Origin: Candidatus Acetothermia bacterium
GTDB taxonomy: Bacteria > Bipolaricaulota > Bipolaricaulia > Bipolaricaulales > Bipolaricaulaceae
Assembly: GCA_003566155.1 (NCBI GenBank)
Contig: PXEP01000050.1
Coordinates: 1 to 64,000 of the forward strand
DNA length: 64,000 nucleotides
Direction of reading: 5' to 3'
The notes beneath the pieces were generated by a model. That model was not told where the DNA came from and did not search any database. It was given only the letters and a program-made list of their open reading frames with translations. This document shows, piece after piece, positions 1 to 6,920 of this stretch (its first letter is position 1; each line of letters starts with the position of its first letter). The translations under genes and the position numbers were made by a program.

Positions 1-60
1 CAAAGCCACGGGTCTCACCGAGACCGCCGGGCTACCGCGCTTTGCACCTATTGGTAGCCG
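1..60 (+). promoter_or_regulatory. Probable c-di-GMP-I (GEMM-I) riboswitch, 3' part
   Basis: Bases 1-36 match the 3' half of the GEMM-I aptamer: CAAAGCCACGGGTCT (1-15), a short loop, then AGAC (21-24) and GCCGGG (26-31) leading into CTACC. The 5' half lies outside the window. GGCTACC (30-36) can alternatively pair with GGTAGCC (53-59) around a 16-nt loop, which would compete with aptamer closure and could be the expression platform. No U-run follows, so any control would more likely be translational or through folding of the leader. The downstream gene (113-523) encodes a secreted protein, a common kind of target. The assignment rests on motif recognition only. Confidence 0.6.
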
Positions 61-112
61 GGTTGCTAAGTGCATCCGACGTTTTACCAATACAACTGGA
101 GGTGCCTACGAA

Positions 113-523
113 ATGAGGAATATTCTGTTTGGCATAGTATTTTCTGTAATGTTGGTTGTCGGTTCTGTGTCCGCGATAGCCGGTTCGGCCGGGGACAGCG
201 CCACCAGTGCAGTGTCCTGGAGCTTGGGTTCGTTCGTAGAACTCACCATAAACTCTAGTTCGTTCGATTTCGGCGAGCTGGATCCAGGAACGGAGAGCGT
301 CTTGGAGAAGAACGCGGTTCGACTGATGGTGCGCAGCAACACCAGCTGGGCGCTCAGCTACTCCGTTGACGGAGTGGGTGCTGACCACCTGGTGGTTGAT
401 CCTCGCCATACCTCAGGCCATCGGAACATGGCCGTCAATGTGGACTACGAGCTGGTGGATCTGTTGGACTTGGATCCCGGCGACTACTCGGTCACGGTGA
501 CCTTCACCGTAACCGCCGACTAA
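113..523 (+). CDS. Small secreted beta-sandwich-like protein (unknown)
   Basis: 136 residues. Residues 1-22 form a clear signal peptide (positive N-terminus, then a hydrophobic core ending in Ala-rich sequence), so the product is exported. The mature part alternates short hydrophobic and Ser/Thr-rich segments and ends in a strand-rich GDYSVTVTFTVTAD stretch, which resembles fimbrial, WxL or Ig-like beta-sandwich surface proteins; I cannot name a family. There are no cysteines in the mature part. A strong ribosome binding site GGAGGT (98-103) sits 9 bases before the ATG. The gene stands alone behind the riboswitch-like leader, so it may be a c-di-GMP-controlled surface or pilus-like component. 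Confidence 0.75.
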   Translation: MRNILFGIVFSVMLVVGSVSAIAGSAGDSATSAVSWSLGSFVELTINSSSFDFGELDPGTESVLEKNAVRLMVRSNTSWALSYSVDGVGADHLVVDPRHTSGHRNMAVNVDYELVDLLDLDPGDYSVTVTFTVTAD

Positions 524-530
524 CCGTCAT

Positions 531-550
531 GGGCGCCGGAAACCGCGCCC
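531..550 (+). terminator. Possible hairpin terminator of the secreted-protein gene
   Basis: GGGCGC (531-536) and GCGCCC (545-550) form a GC-only stem with an 8-nt loop just after the stop codon. No T-run follows, so its role as an intrinsic terminator is weakly supported. The rest of 551-755 is G/T-rich with no convincing gene. Confidence 0.3.
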
Positions 551-755
551 CGGATGTGACGCAGTATTGTGGGCCGACAGCAAGGTTCTGGCCCCTCGGT
601 CCTCCCCTTCTTCGCTTGGCGCTTCTTCCATAAGCAGGATGGTTTCTTGTGTGCAGTTGGTGGTGAGTGGTTTGTGGTTGGCAGGCAATGCGGGGTGGTG
701 GTCGCACTCCGTCATCGCTAGCCATCAGCACACACAAAGATAGCGCTCGGGGTGG

Positions 756-840
756 TGCCGAGGGTGGGGGTCGAACCCACACGGCCTCTAGGGCCACGGG
801 ATTTTGAGTCCCGCGCGTCTGCCAATTCCGCCACCTCGGC
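756..840 (-). tRNA. tRNA-Leu (anticodon CAA)
   Basis: Read on the minus strand, the 85-nt sequence folds as a class II tRNA with acceptor stem GCCGAGG/CCCTCGG, the D-arm sequence GGCGGAATTGGCAGACGC typical of leucine tRNAs, and anticodon stem CGGGA/TCCCG around loop CTCAAAA, giving anticodon CAA. It has a long variable arm and a T-loop GTTCGACCC. The 3' CCA is not encoded. Confidence 0.95.
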
Positions 841-850
841 TCTCTGCGTC

Positions 851-879
851 ATTATACCGCTACTGCCCCCGGTGTCTCA
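851..879 (-). promoter_or_regulatory. Promoter of tRNA-Leu
   Basis: On the minus strand a perfect -10 box TATAAT (851-856) lies 10 bases before the tRNA 5' end. The hexamer 17 bases upstream (TGAGAC, 874-879) is a poor -35, so the strong -10 carries the call. Confidence 0.6.
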
Positions 880-915
880 CGGTGTTATGCTTGCCGTGAA
901 AGGAGCGTGGGACGC

Positions 916-1635
916 GTGCGCAAGGGGAGATTTGTTGCCGAGGGAAGGCTGCGCACGGGAACATTCGTCGGAGACAGCGTTCACAGCAAGGATCGCTCCT
1001 GGGCAGTGAGCGATGTGCGCCTGGCAGCACCCGTCCGGCCGGGGAAGATCATCTGCTTAGGACGCAACTACGCCGATCATGCGCAAGAGTTGGGGCATAA
1101 ACTACCGGAGAAGCCGCTCTTGTTCTACAAGCCGCCATCGGCAGTCATCGGGCCGGGCGAACCCATCGTCGTACCTACGTCCTCCCGGGTGGACTACGAA
1201 GGTGAGCTGGCCGTGGTCGTGGGTCGGCGCTGCCGAAATGTCCATCCAACCCGTGCAGAAGACGTTATATTCGGCTTCACCTGCCTAAACGACGTGACCG
1301 ACCGCGAAGCACAAGGCTGGGAGCAAACGTGGGTCCGCGCCAAGGGCTTCGATACCTCTTGTCCTGTCGGTCCATGGGCGGTAACTCCCGATGAGCTCTG
1401 CTTCCCGCTGGAGGTGCGAACATATGTCAACGGACAGCTCCGCCAGATCGGGAACACCAGCATGCTACACATTGGCATTTCGGAGATTATCGCCGCCATA
1501 ACGGCGTTCATGACGTTGAACCCCGGCGACGTGATCGCCACCGGGACGCCCAGCGGCGTGGGGCCGCTCCACCCGGGAGACGTTGTCAAAGTGAGCATTA
1601 CGGGGATCGGCGAGCTGGAGAACCCTGTACAGTGA
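916..1635 (+). CDS. Fumarylacetoacetate hydrolase (FAH) family protein
   Basis: About 240 residues. The FAH fold is evident: LGRNYADHAQELG near residue 47, the metal-binding acidic stretch DYEGELAVVVGRR, then GFTCLNDVTDRE and the C-terminal NPGDVIATGTPSGVGPL. FAH-family enzymes are Mg/Mn-dependent hydrolases, isomerases or decarboxylases of 2-oxo or acylpyruvate compounds; the actual substrate cannot be told here. It is probably cytoplasmic, with no signal peptide. The GTG at 916 is preferred because AGGAG (901-905) lies 10 bases before it; a GTG at 907 is too close to that site. xseA follows after about 90 bases. No aromatic-degradation genes are nearby, so acylpyruvate or oxaloacetate-tautomer housekeeping is as likely as catabolism. 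Confidence 0.85.
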   Translation: MRKGRFVAEGRLRTGTFVGDSVHSKDRSWAVSDVRLAAPVRPGKIICLGRNYADHAQELGHKLPEKPLLFYKPPSAVIGPGEPIVVPTSSRVDYEGELAVVVGRRCRNVHPTRAEDVIFGFTCLNDVTDREAQGWEQTWVRAKGFDTSCPVGPWAVTPDELCFPLEVRTYVNGQLRQIGNTSMLHIGISEIIAAITAFMTLNPGDVIATGTPSGVGPLHPGDVVKVSITGIGELENPVQ

Positions 1636-1721
1636 CCGAGGCACCTCCACCGCCGCAGGCGGCTTGCCCCGTGGCCCACGGCAAGGTACGTTTTTGTGCA
1701 GCTCTTCGTGATTAGGGAGGC

Positions 1722-3347
1722 GTGGTGCAGCGGCGGGTAGCACACAAGGACGGAGTCCTCCAGGTGTCGTTCGAATACGACCCCCGGTTGGTGGAGATGG
1801 TCAAGGGTGTTCCCGGGCGGAAGTGGCACCCGGAAGAGAAAATATGGACCGTACCAAGCACCCAGGTGGTGCAGCTTGTGGACCTCCTCTACCCCGCGGG
1901 TTTTTCGTTCGATGCGTCCACACTTGAGCTCTACGAGCAGAACAAGGGGGCTGCCTCCGATCACTACACTGTCTCCCGCCTAAACGCCGAGGCCCGCGCC
2001 GCGCTTAACCGAACCTTCCCCGCACCCGTATGGCTCGTGGGGGAGATCACCGGGTTCTCCAAGTCCTCCCACAAGCGCACCATCGACTTCCAACTGGTGG
2101 ACCGCGATGACGAGGGCAACACACTGGCTGAAGTCAACGCAGTTCTGTTCCAACGGCAAAGACAAGCAATCGAGGACAAACTCGCCCGCCAAGGCAGCCC
2201 GTTCCGCATGGAGGATGAGATAGCCGTTCGGGTTCAGGTGCAAGTGGACCTGCATCCGGAGTGGGGCGCTTACCGTGTGGTCATTCAAGACCTCGACGTG
2301 GAGTACACCCTGGGGGAGGCGGCTCGCCGTAGGGAAGAAATACTGAGAACCCTATCGGCGGAAGGTCTTCTGGAGAAAAACCGCAGGCTCCCGTTCCCCA
2401 TACTACCTCTGCACGTAGGCCTCATCACCAGCCCAGGCTCGGATGCGGAGCGCGACGTACTAAACACCTTGCAGGAATCGGGGTATGCGTTCCAGGTAAC
2501 CGTGTATCCCGCTCGTGTCCAGGGGAGGGAGACTGAACCTACTGTGCTGCGTGCTCTGTCTTGGTTCTCCGCCCGGAAGGAGCTGTTCGATGCCGTGCTG
2601 ATCTGCAGGGGGGGAGGCTCTCGCACCGACCTGGGATGGTTCGACTCACTGGCCTTGGGGCGGGAGGTGGCCTCGTTCCCATTGCCGGTGGTCGTGGGTA
2701 TCGGGCATGAAAACGACCGGTCGGTCTTGGATGAGGTGGGGTGGCGGGCCAAGACACCCACCGCAGCAGCCCAAGTACTGGTGGACCAGGTTGCTCATAC
2801 GCTGGAGAGGGCAGAAGCGGCCTGTAGACGAGCCCTCGAGTCCGCCCGGCATCGGGCGTCCGCCGAGCGTGAGCGCCTAGCGTCCGACGCACGGCGACTC
2901 TTGCAGTCCACCCGACAGACCTTGTCCCACGCCCACACAGAACTACGCCACTCACGCCATCGACTTCTCCGGGGGACCACAACCACCATCCGCACAGGCA
3001 GGCACGCCCTGTGGGCGCGCGCGGGCAGCCTCCCCCGCGCCGCTCACTACAGATTACAAACGGGACGGTCTTCTCTGGTCGAACTCAACCGACGGTTGCC
3101 CTTAGCCTCGGCCAACCTGATCGTGCGGGAACAAGAACGCGCCCACGCGCGTGCACGGCGCTTGGAATTGATACATCCTCGACGGGTGTTGGACCGTGGT
3201 TACGCGCTTCTGCGCTTGGACGACGGCAGAGTGATCACCGAACCCAAACATGCCCCGCCAGGCCGCCACGTTCACGCCGAGCTCCGCAAAGGTATCCTGA
3301 AGCTCCGCTCCGAGGGGGCCGGTGAGCACAGAGAGGGGGACACATGA
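1722..3347 (+). CDS. xseA: Exodeoxyribonuclease VII large subunit with extra N-terminal HARP-like domain
   Basis: 541 residues, against about 400-460 usual for XseA. Exonuclease VII degrades single-stranded DNA to oligonucleotides in DNA repair, as a complex with the small subunit encoded next. Residues from about 83 give the standard protein: OB-fold DNA-binding domain (VWLVGEITGFSKSS), then the catalytic region with ITSPGSDAERDVL, ICRGGGSRTDLGWF and VGIGHENDRSVLDE, and a long Arg/Ala-rich coiled coil near 370-500. Residues 14-65 are additional: FEYDPRLVEMVKGVPGRKWH followed by an EEKIWTVP element, the pattern of HARP-like domains seen at the N-terminus of SMARCAL1 and some bacterial DNA proteins. 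Starts at GTG 1722 or 1725 behind AGGGAGG; the stop overlaps the xseB start. Confidence 0.95.
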   Translation: MVQRRVAHKDGVLQVSFEYDPRLVEMVKGVPGRKWHPEEKIWTVPSTQVVQLVDLLYPAGFSFDASTLELYEQNKGAASDHYTVSRLNAEARAALNRTFPAPVWLVGEITGFSKSSHKRTIDFQLVDRDDEGNTLAEVNAVLFQRQRQAIEDKLARQGSPFRMEDEIAVRVQVQVDLHPEWGAYRVVIQDLDVEYTLGEAARRREEILRTLSAEGLLEKNRRLPFPILPLHVGLITSPGSDAERDVLNTLQESGYAFQVTVYPARVQGRETEPTVLRALSWFSARKELFDAVLICRGGGSRTDLGWFDSLALGREVASFPLPVVVGIGHENDRSVLDEVGWRAKTPTAAAQVLVDQVAHTLERAEAACRRALESARHRASAERERLASDARRLLQSTRQTLSHAHTELRHSRHRLLRGTTTTIRTGRHALWARAGSLPRAAHYRLQTGRSSLVELNRRLPLASANLIVREQERAHARARRLELIHPRRVLDRGYALLRLDDGRVITEPKHAPPGRHVHAELRKGILKLRSEGAGEHREGDT

Positions 3348-3610
3348 CCAAGCCCGATGTGAGCTACACAGAGGCTGTAGAAAGGCTCGACGCCATCCTT
3401 GAGCGTATCGAGGGCGGCGAGGCGGACATCGACGAACTGTCGGGCCTAGTGGAAGAGGCAGCACAGCTCCTGGAACTATGCCGGGACAAGATCGCGCACG
3501 CTGAGATGCAGGTGAAGACGATTACACAGCGACTGGAAGCCGAGCAGTCTGTCGGGAGCGATCAAGAGGAAGCACCCGAGGAAAGCAACGATAACAGCGT
3601 CCCGTTCTGA
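3344..3610 (+). CDS. xseB: Exodeoxyribonuclease VII small subunit
   Basis: 88 residues, a normal length for XseB. The protein is a helical hairpin with the family pattern SYTEAVERLDAILERIEGGE followed by leucine-rich LVEEAAQLLELCRDKIAHAE and an acidic, disordered tail. It packs on the coiled coil of XseA and is needed for active enzyme. Its ATG overlaps the xseA stop (ATGA), so the two are translationally coupled. Confidence 0.95.
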   Translation: MTKPDVSYTEAVERLDAILERIEGGEADIDELSGLVEEAAQLLELCRDKIAHAEMQVKTITQRLEAEQSVGSDQEEAPEESNDNSVPF

Positions 3611-3678
3611 CGAATTGCGCAGCCAGCTGGGTGTGCGTTATAGAAATTCCGGTATTCTCGTACTACAATACGTGTACT

Positions 3679-4155
3679 ATGCCGACGGCACTACGAGTAT
3701 CAGATGCAGCATCGTTGGGACTTCATGCGGCAGCGTTGCTTGCCGCAAACTCCGGGCGTCGCATCACTGCCGCACAGATGGCGGGCGAGATGGGCGCCTC
3801 GCAGGCCCATCTGTCGAAGGTCCTCCAGCGGATGAAGGGGGCGGGTCTGGTCGACTCTGGGCGGGGCCCAACTGGAGGCTTCTGTTTAGCCCAACCCCCG
3901 AGCAATGTGACGTTGCTAGACGTCTACTGCGCGGTAGAGGGAAACCTCACGCTCTCCAGCTGTCTTCTACCCCGTCCTATGTGCGACGGAGAGAGCTGCA
4001 TCCTGGGTAACGTGATGGGCACCGTGAACCAGGAATTACGCAACCGTCTGGAACACACCACCCTGGCCCAGCTGGCCGACGTGTTCCGTCCGCAAGCGAA
4101 AGAGCACCGAGCCCCCGACCAATCTAATAGTGCAAAGAAAGGAGTCACACCATGA
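3679..4155 (+). CDS. Rrf2-family transcriptional regulator (NsrR-like)
   Basis: 158 residues from the ATG at 3679. An N-terminal winged helix (ASLGLHAAALLAANSGRRIT then QAHLSKVLQRMKGAGLV and the wing GRGPTGGF) is followed by the Fe-S region with Cys95, Cys102 and Cys107 (spacing C-x6-C-x4-C). Family knowledge: Rrf2 proteins with three such cysteines (NsrR, IscR, RsrR) sense nitric oxide, Fe-S supply or redox. The gene overlaps hcp by ATGA, which strongly suggests that it controls hcp in answer to nitrosative stress. A longer frame starts at 3631, but TACAAT (3664-3669), a possible -10, sits inside that extension with no ribosome binding site before 3679, so the message may be near-leaderless. 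Confidence 0.9.
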   Translation: MPTALRVSDAASLGLHAAALLAANSGRRITAAQMAGEMGASQAHLSKVLQRMKGAGLVDSGRGPTGGFCLAQPPSNVTLLDVYCAVEGNLTLSSCLLPRPMCDGESCILGNVMGTVNQELRNRLEHTTLAQLADVFRPQAKEHRAPDQSNSAKKGVTP

Positions 4156-5777
4156 ACATGCTCTGCTATCAATGCGAACAAGCCGCCCGGGGAACGGGCT
4201 GCACCACGCAAGGCGTGTGCGGAAAAGAACCGATAATCTCCGACCTTCAGGAGCTGGTGGTCCATGCGGCCAAGGAGATCGCCCAGTACGCCCATCGCGC
4301 CGCGCAGGAAGGTCGTAGGGACCCCCAGGTGGATACGTTTGTGCTGGAAGCACTGTTCGCCACAGTAACCAACGTCAACTTTGACCCCGAGAGACTGCGC
4401 GAACTCCTGCACAGAGCCGCAGAAGTCAAGGCCACCGCTCGAAGCTTGTCCGACTCGGGGGAGGCCGCCCCCGATGAACTCCACTGGGAGGAAGCTTCGG
4501 ACGTGGACTCGCTGCGGTCGTATGTACCGCCCGTCTCGCTCGCTCGCCGCATCGAAGACCTAGGTGCAGAGGCCGCAGGTTTGGGAGAGCTGGCGCTGTA
4601 CGGACTCAAGGGAGCGGCCGCTTATGCTGACCACGCCAGGATCTTGGGCTATGAAGACCCCGAGCTCTACGACGGCTTTCACCGGCTTCTCACTGCAATT
4701 GCCCAAGGGAGTACCCAGCGTGACGAACTCCTGTCCACAGCGCTCGAGGTGGGCGAACTGAACCTACGGGCAATGGAAATCCTGGATCAGGCCCACACCG
4801 AGACCTACGGCCACCCCGAACCTGCAGATGTGCGGATCACCCCGCGGAAGGGCAAGGCTATTTTGGTATCCGGGCACGACATGAAGGACTTGCACGCCCT
4901 GCTTGAGCAAACAAAGGGCACCGGCATCAACGTATACACCCACGGGGAGATGCTCCCCGCACACGGGTATCCGGAGCTTAGAAAGTATGAGCATCTGGCG
5001 GGAAACTACGGCGGCGCGTGGCAGGAACAGCGGAGGGAGTTCGCAGACTTTCCCGGGGCCATTCTCATGACCACCAACTGCCTACAGAAGCCCCAGGATA
5101 CCTACAAGCACAGGATCTTCACTTCCGGTCTTGTAGCCTGGCCCGGGGTTGACCACATCAACGATCGTGACTTCGCTCCTCTGATCAGCGCTGCCCTGGA
5201 GGCCCCTGGGTTTGACGAGGACGGGCCAGCGCAGCACATCACTGTGGGTTTCGGGCGAGACGCGCTGCACAAGGCCGCGGGGCCACTCCTCGAGGCCGTG
5301 GGGCAAGGAAAGATCCGCCATCTATTTCTGATCGGCGGATGCGACGGGGCCAAGCCGGGCCGCAATTACTACACGGACCTCGCCCTAGCGGTGCCTGAGG
5401 ACTGCCTCATCCTCACCCTAGCCTGCGGTAAATACAGGTTCAACAAGCTCCAGTTCGGCACCGTAGCTAGAATACCACGCCTTCTTGACGTGGGCCAATG
5501 CAACGATGCCTACGCGGCGATTCGCACAGCCATGGCATTGGCCGATGCTTTGGATTGCGAGGTGAACGACCTCCCGCTGTCGCTGGTCCTTTCGTGGTTT
5601 GAGCAGAAAGCAGTGGGGATCCTGTTGACCCTGTTGCATCTTGGTCTGCGGAATATCCGCCTGGGGCCGTCCCTGCCAGCCTTCGTTACCCCCGGTGTGC
5701 TGCAGGTTCTCCAAGACACGTACAACATCAAGCCCATCAGGGATCCCCAGTCCGATTTGAACGAAATCCTGGGATGA
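4152..5777 (+). CDS. hcp: Hybrid cluster protein / hydroxylamine reductase (class I)
   Basis: 541 residues. The N-terminal cysteines Cys5, Cys8, Cys17 and Cys23 (C-x2-C-x8-C-x5-C) are the pattern of class I Hcp from anaerobes. The hybrid-cluster ligands appear in conserved segments such as VSGHDMKDLHALLEQTKGTG, MTTNCLQKP, LIGGCDGAKPGRNYYTD and LACGKYRFNKL. Hcp proteins reduce nitric oxide to N2O and can reduce hydroxylamine; they protect anaerobes against nitrosative stress in the cytoplasm. No hcr reductase gene is adjacent, so the electron donor would come from elsewhere (ferredoxin or similar). It is cotranscribed with and overlaps the Rrf2 regulator. Confidence 0.97.
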   Translation: MNMLCYQCEQAARGTGCTTQGVCGKEPIISDLQELVVHAAKEIAQYAHRAAQEGRRDPQVDTFVLEALFATVTNVNFDPERLRELLHRAAEVKATARSLSDSGEAAPDELHWEEASDVDSLRSYVPPVSLARRIEDLGAEAAGLGELALYGLKGAAAYADHARILGYEDPELYDGFHRLLTAIAQGSTQRDELLSTALEVGELNLRAMEILDQAHTETYGHPEPADVRITPRKGKAILVSGHDMKDLHALLEQTKGTGINVYTHGEMLPAHGYPELRKYEHLAGNYGGAWQEQRREFADFPGAILMTTNCLQKPQDTYKHRIFTSGLVAWPGVDHINDRDFAPLISAALEAPGFDEDGPAQHITVGFGRDALHKAAGPLLEAVGQGKIRHLFLIGGCDGAKPGRNYYTDLALAVPEDCLILTLACGKYRFNKLQFGTVARIPRLLDVGQCNDAYAAIRTAMALADALDCEVNDLPLSLVLSWFEQKAVGILLTLLHLGLRNIRLGPSLPAFVTPGVLQVLQDTYNIKPIRDPQSDLNEILG

Positions 5778-5783
5778 CCCTTC

Positions 5784-5820
5784 CCCTGCCCCGGCCGCAC
5801 TCCCCCCAGTGCGGCTGGGG
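5784..5820 (+). terminator. Hairpin terminator after hcp
   Basis: A stem of about 13 bp centred on GCCGCACT (5794-5801) and AGTGCGGC (5808-5815) with a 6-nt loop lies 12-43 bases after the hcp stop. The sequence after it is G/C-rich rather than T-rich, so termination efficiency is uncertain. Confidence 0.5.
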
Positions 5821-5865
5821 CGCCCCCAATCGGGAGCTATGGTGGAAGGACGAATAGCTCATGGC

Positions 5866-5892
5866 TATAATGGAATTGAAAATGAGTTTTGT
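5866..5892 (+). promoter_or_regulatory. Promoter -10 and possible iron-box before the iron transporter
   Basis: A perfect TATAAT (5866-5871) lies 32 bases before the start of the binding-protein gene; no good -35 is visible. Overlapping the expected transcription start is an A/T-rich imperfect palindrome, TTGAAAATGAGTTTTG (5877-5892), of the kind bound by Fur-like repressors, although it matches the classical Fur box only partly. Control by iron is an inference from this site and the gene function. Confidence 0.4.
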
Positions 5893-5909
5893 TTTAGGAG
5901 GCGATGGGT

Positions 5910-6908
5910 ATGCGTATATCTATGGTACTTGTCCTCAGCGTGGCGTTGTTGTTTGTTGGGGCTCACGCAGCACAATCGGAGGAGATAACGCTGTATTCAG
6001 CTAGAGCACAGTCCCTTGTAGGCCCCTTGGTCCGTGCGTTTGAGCAGGAGAGCGGCATTCAGGTTAGGGTGCGCTACGGAGCTAACGCCCAGCTCGTGGG
6101 CCAGATCATGGAAGAGGGACTACGCAGTCCTGCTGATTTGTTCTGGGGATACGAGAACTCGCTGTCTGCGCTCGCGAAGGCCGGACTTCTCAAAGAGCTC
6201 CCCGACGACATCTTGGCACTTGCGCGCCCTGCGTACCGGCCCCAAGACGCGATGTGGGTGCCGACCAGCATCCGCGTGCGCACGCTTGCCTACTCGCCGG
6301 ACAGGGTCAACCAGCAAGACCTTCCTGGCACGGTTATGGACCTCGCCGACCCCCGGTGGGAGGCACGCGTGGGATGGGCGCCTACAAACGCTGGTTTTCA
6401 GACCTTCGTCACCGGGCTGCGCCTTATCCTCGGGGAGGAAGAAACGCTCACCTGGTTGGAGAAAATGCGGGCCAACCGCACCAAGCCTTATGGGAACAAC
6501 ACTGCCCTCATCCAGGCCCTTGCCGCGGGAGAGATAGACGTTGCGCTTGTCAATCACTACTACCTGTTCCGCTTCCTGGAGGCCGACCCGGACTTTCCCG
6601 TGGCTCAAACCCTTTTCCCAGAAGGGGATCCAGGAAATCTCCTGCTGGCGGCAGGAATGGGGCTTCTCTCCTCATCGTCGGCGGCGGAGCCAGCACAGGA
6701 GTTCATCGAATACCTCTTGAGGCAGGAGGGGCAAGCGTACTTCACCCGCGAGACGTACGAGTTCCCCGCCGCGGACCATGCGCAGCCGGTAACGAGCGTC
6801 GCCGAAATAGCTGATGACGCTGCCCGCCTGGCCCCTCCGGTGCACCTGGGGGAGCTATCGGATCTAGGCGGAACGCTGGATCTTCTTCGGAGGGCGGGGG
6901 TCCTCTGA
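5910..6908 (+). CDS. Ferric iron ABC transporter, substrate-binding protein
   Basis: 332 residues from ATG 5910 (AGGAGG at 5896-5901 gives 8-base spacing; an ATG at 5904 is too close). Residues 1-23 form a signal peptide ending AHA, so the protein is exported; the mature part begins SEEITLYSARAQSLVGPLVR, the standard opening of the FbpA/AfuA/FutA family. Later family marks include GANAQLVGQIMEEG, RSPADLFWGYE, RVRTLAYSPDRV and the hinge-side NHYYLFRF whose two Tyr residues normally bind ferric iron. It delivers periplasmic or extracytoplasmic Fe(III) to the permease encoded next, in a three-gene operon. Confidence 0.93.
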   Translation: MRISMVLVLSVALLFVGAHAAQSEEITLYSARAQSLVGPLVRAFEQESGIQVRVRYGANAQLVGQIMEEGLRSPADLFWGYENSLSALAKAGLLKELPDDILALARPAYRPQDAMWVPTSIRVRTLAYSPDRVNQQDLPGTVMDLADPRWEARVGWAPTNAGFQTFVTGLRLILGEEETLTWLEKMRANRTKPYGNNTALIQALAAGEIDVALVNHYYLFRFLEADPDFPVAQTLFPEGDPGNLLLAAGMGLLSSSSAAEPAQEFIEYLLRQEGQAYFTRETYEFPAADHAQPVTSVAEIADDAARLAPPVHLGELSDLGGTLDLLRRAGVL

Positions 6909-6920
6909 GGGAAGGCGGCC

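Noticed and set aside
53-67. Second tandem c-di-GMP riboswitch
   Set aside because: Only the AGCCGGGTTGC element repeats; there is no room for a second full aptamer. It is better explained as a competing strand.
1194-1964. 256-codon frame antisense to the FAH gene and xseA
   Set aside because: Shadow of two well-supported genes on the other strand.
3631-3678. Longer N-terminus for the Rrf2 regulator
   Set aside because: No ribosome binding site, and the Rrf2 fold begins right after the ATG at 3679; a likely -10 sits in the extension.
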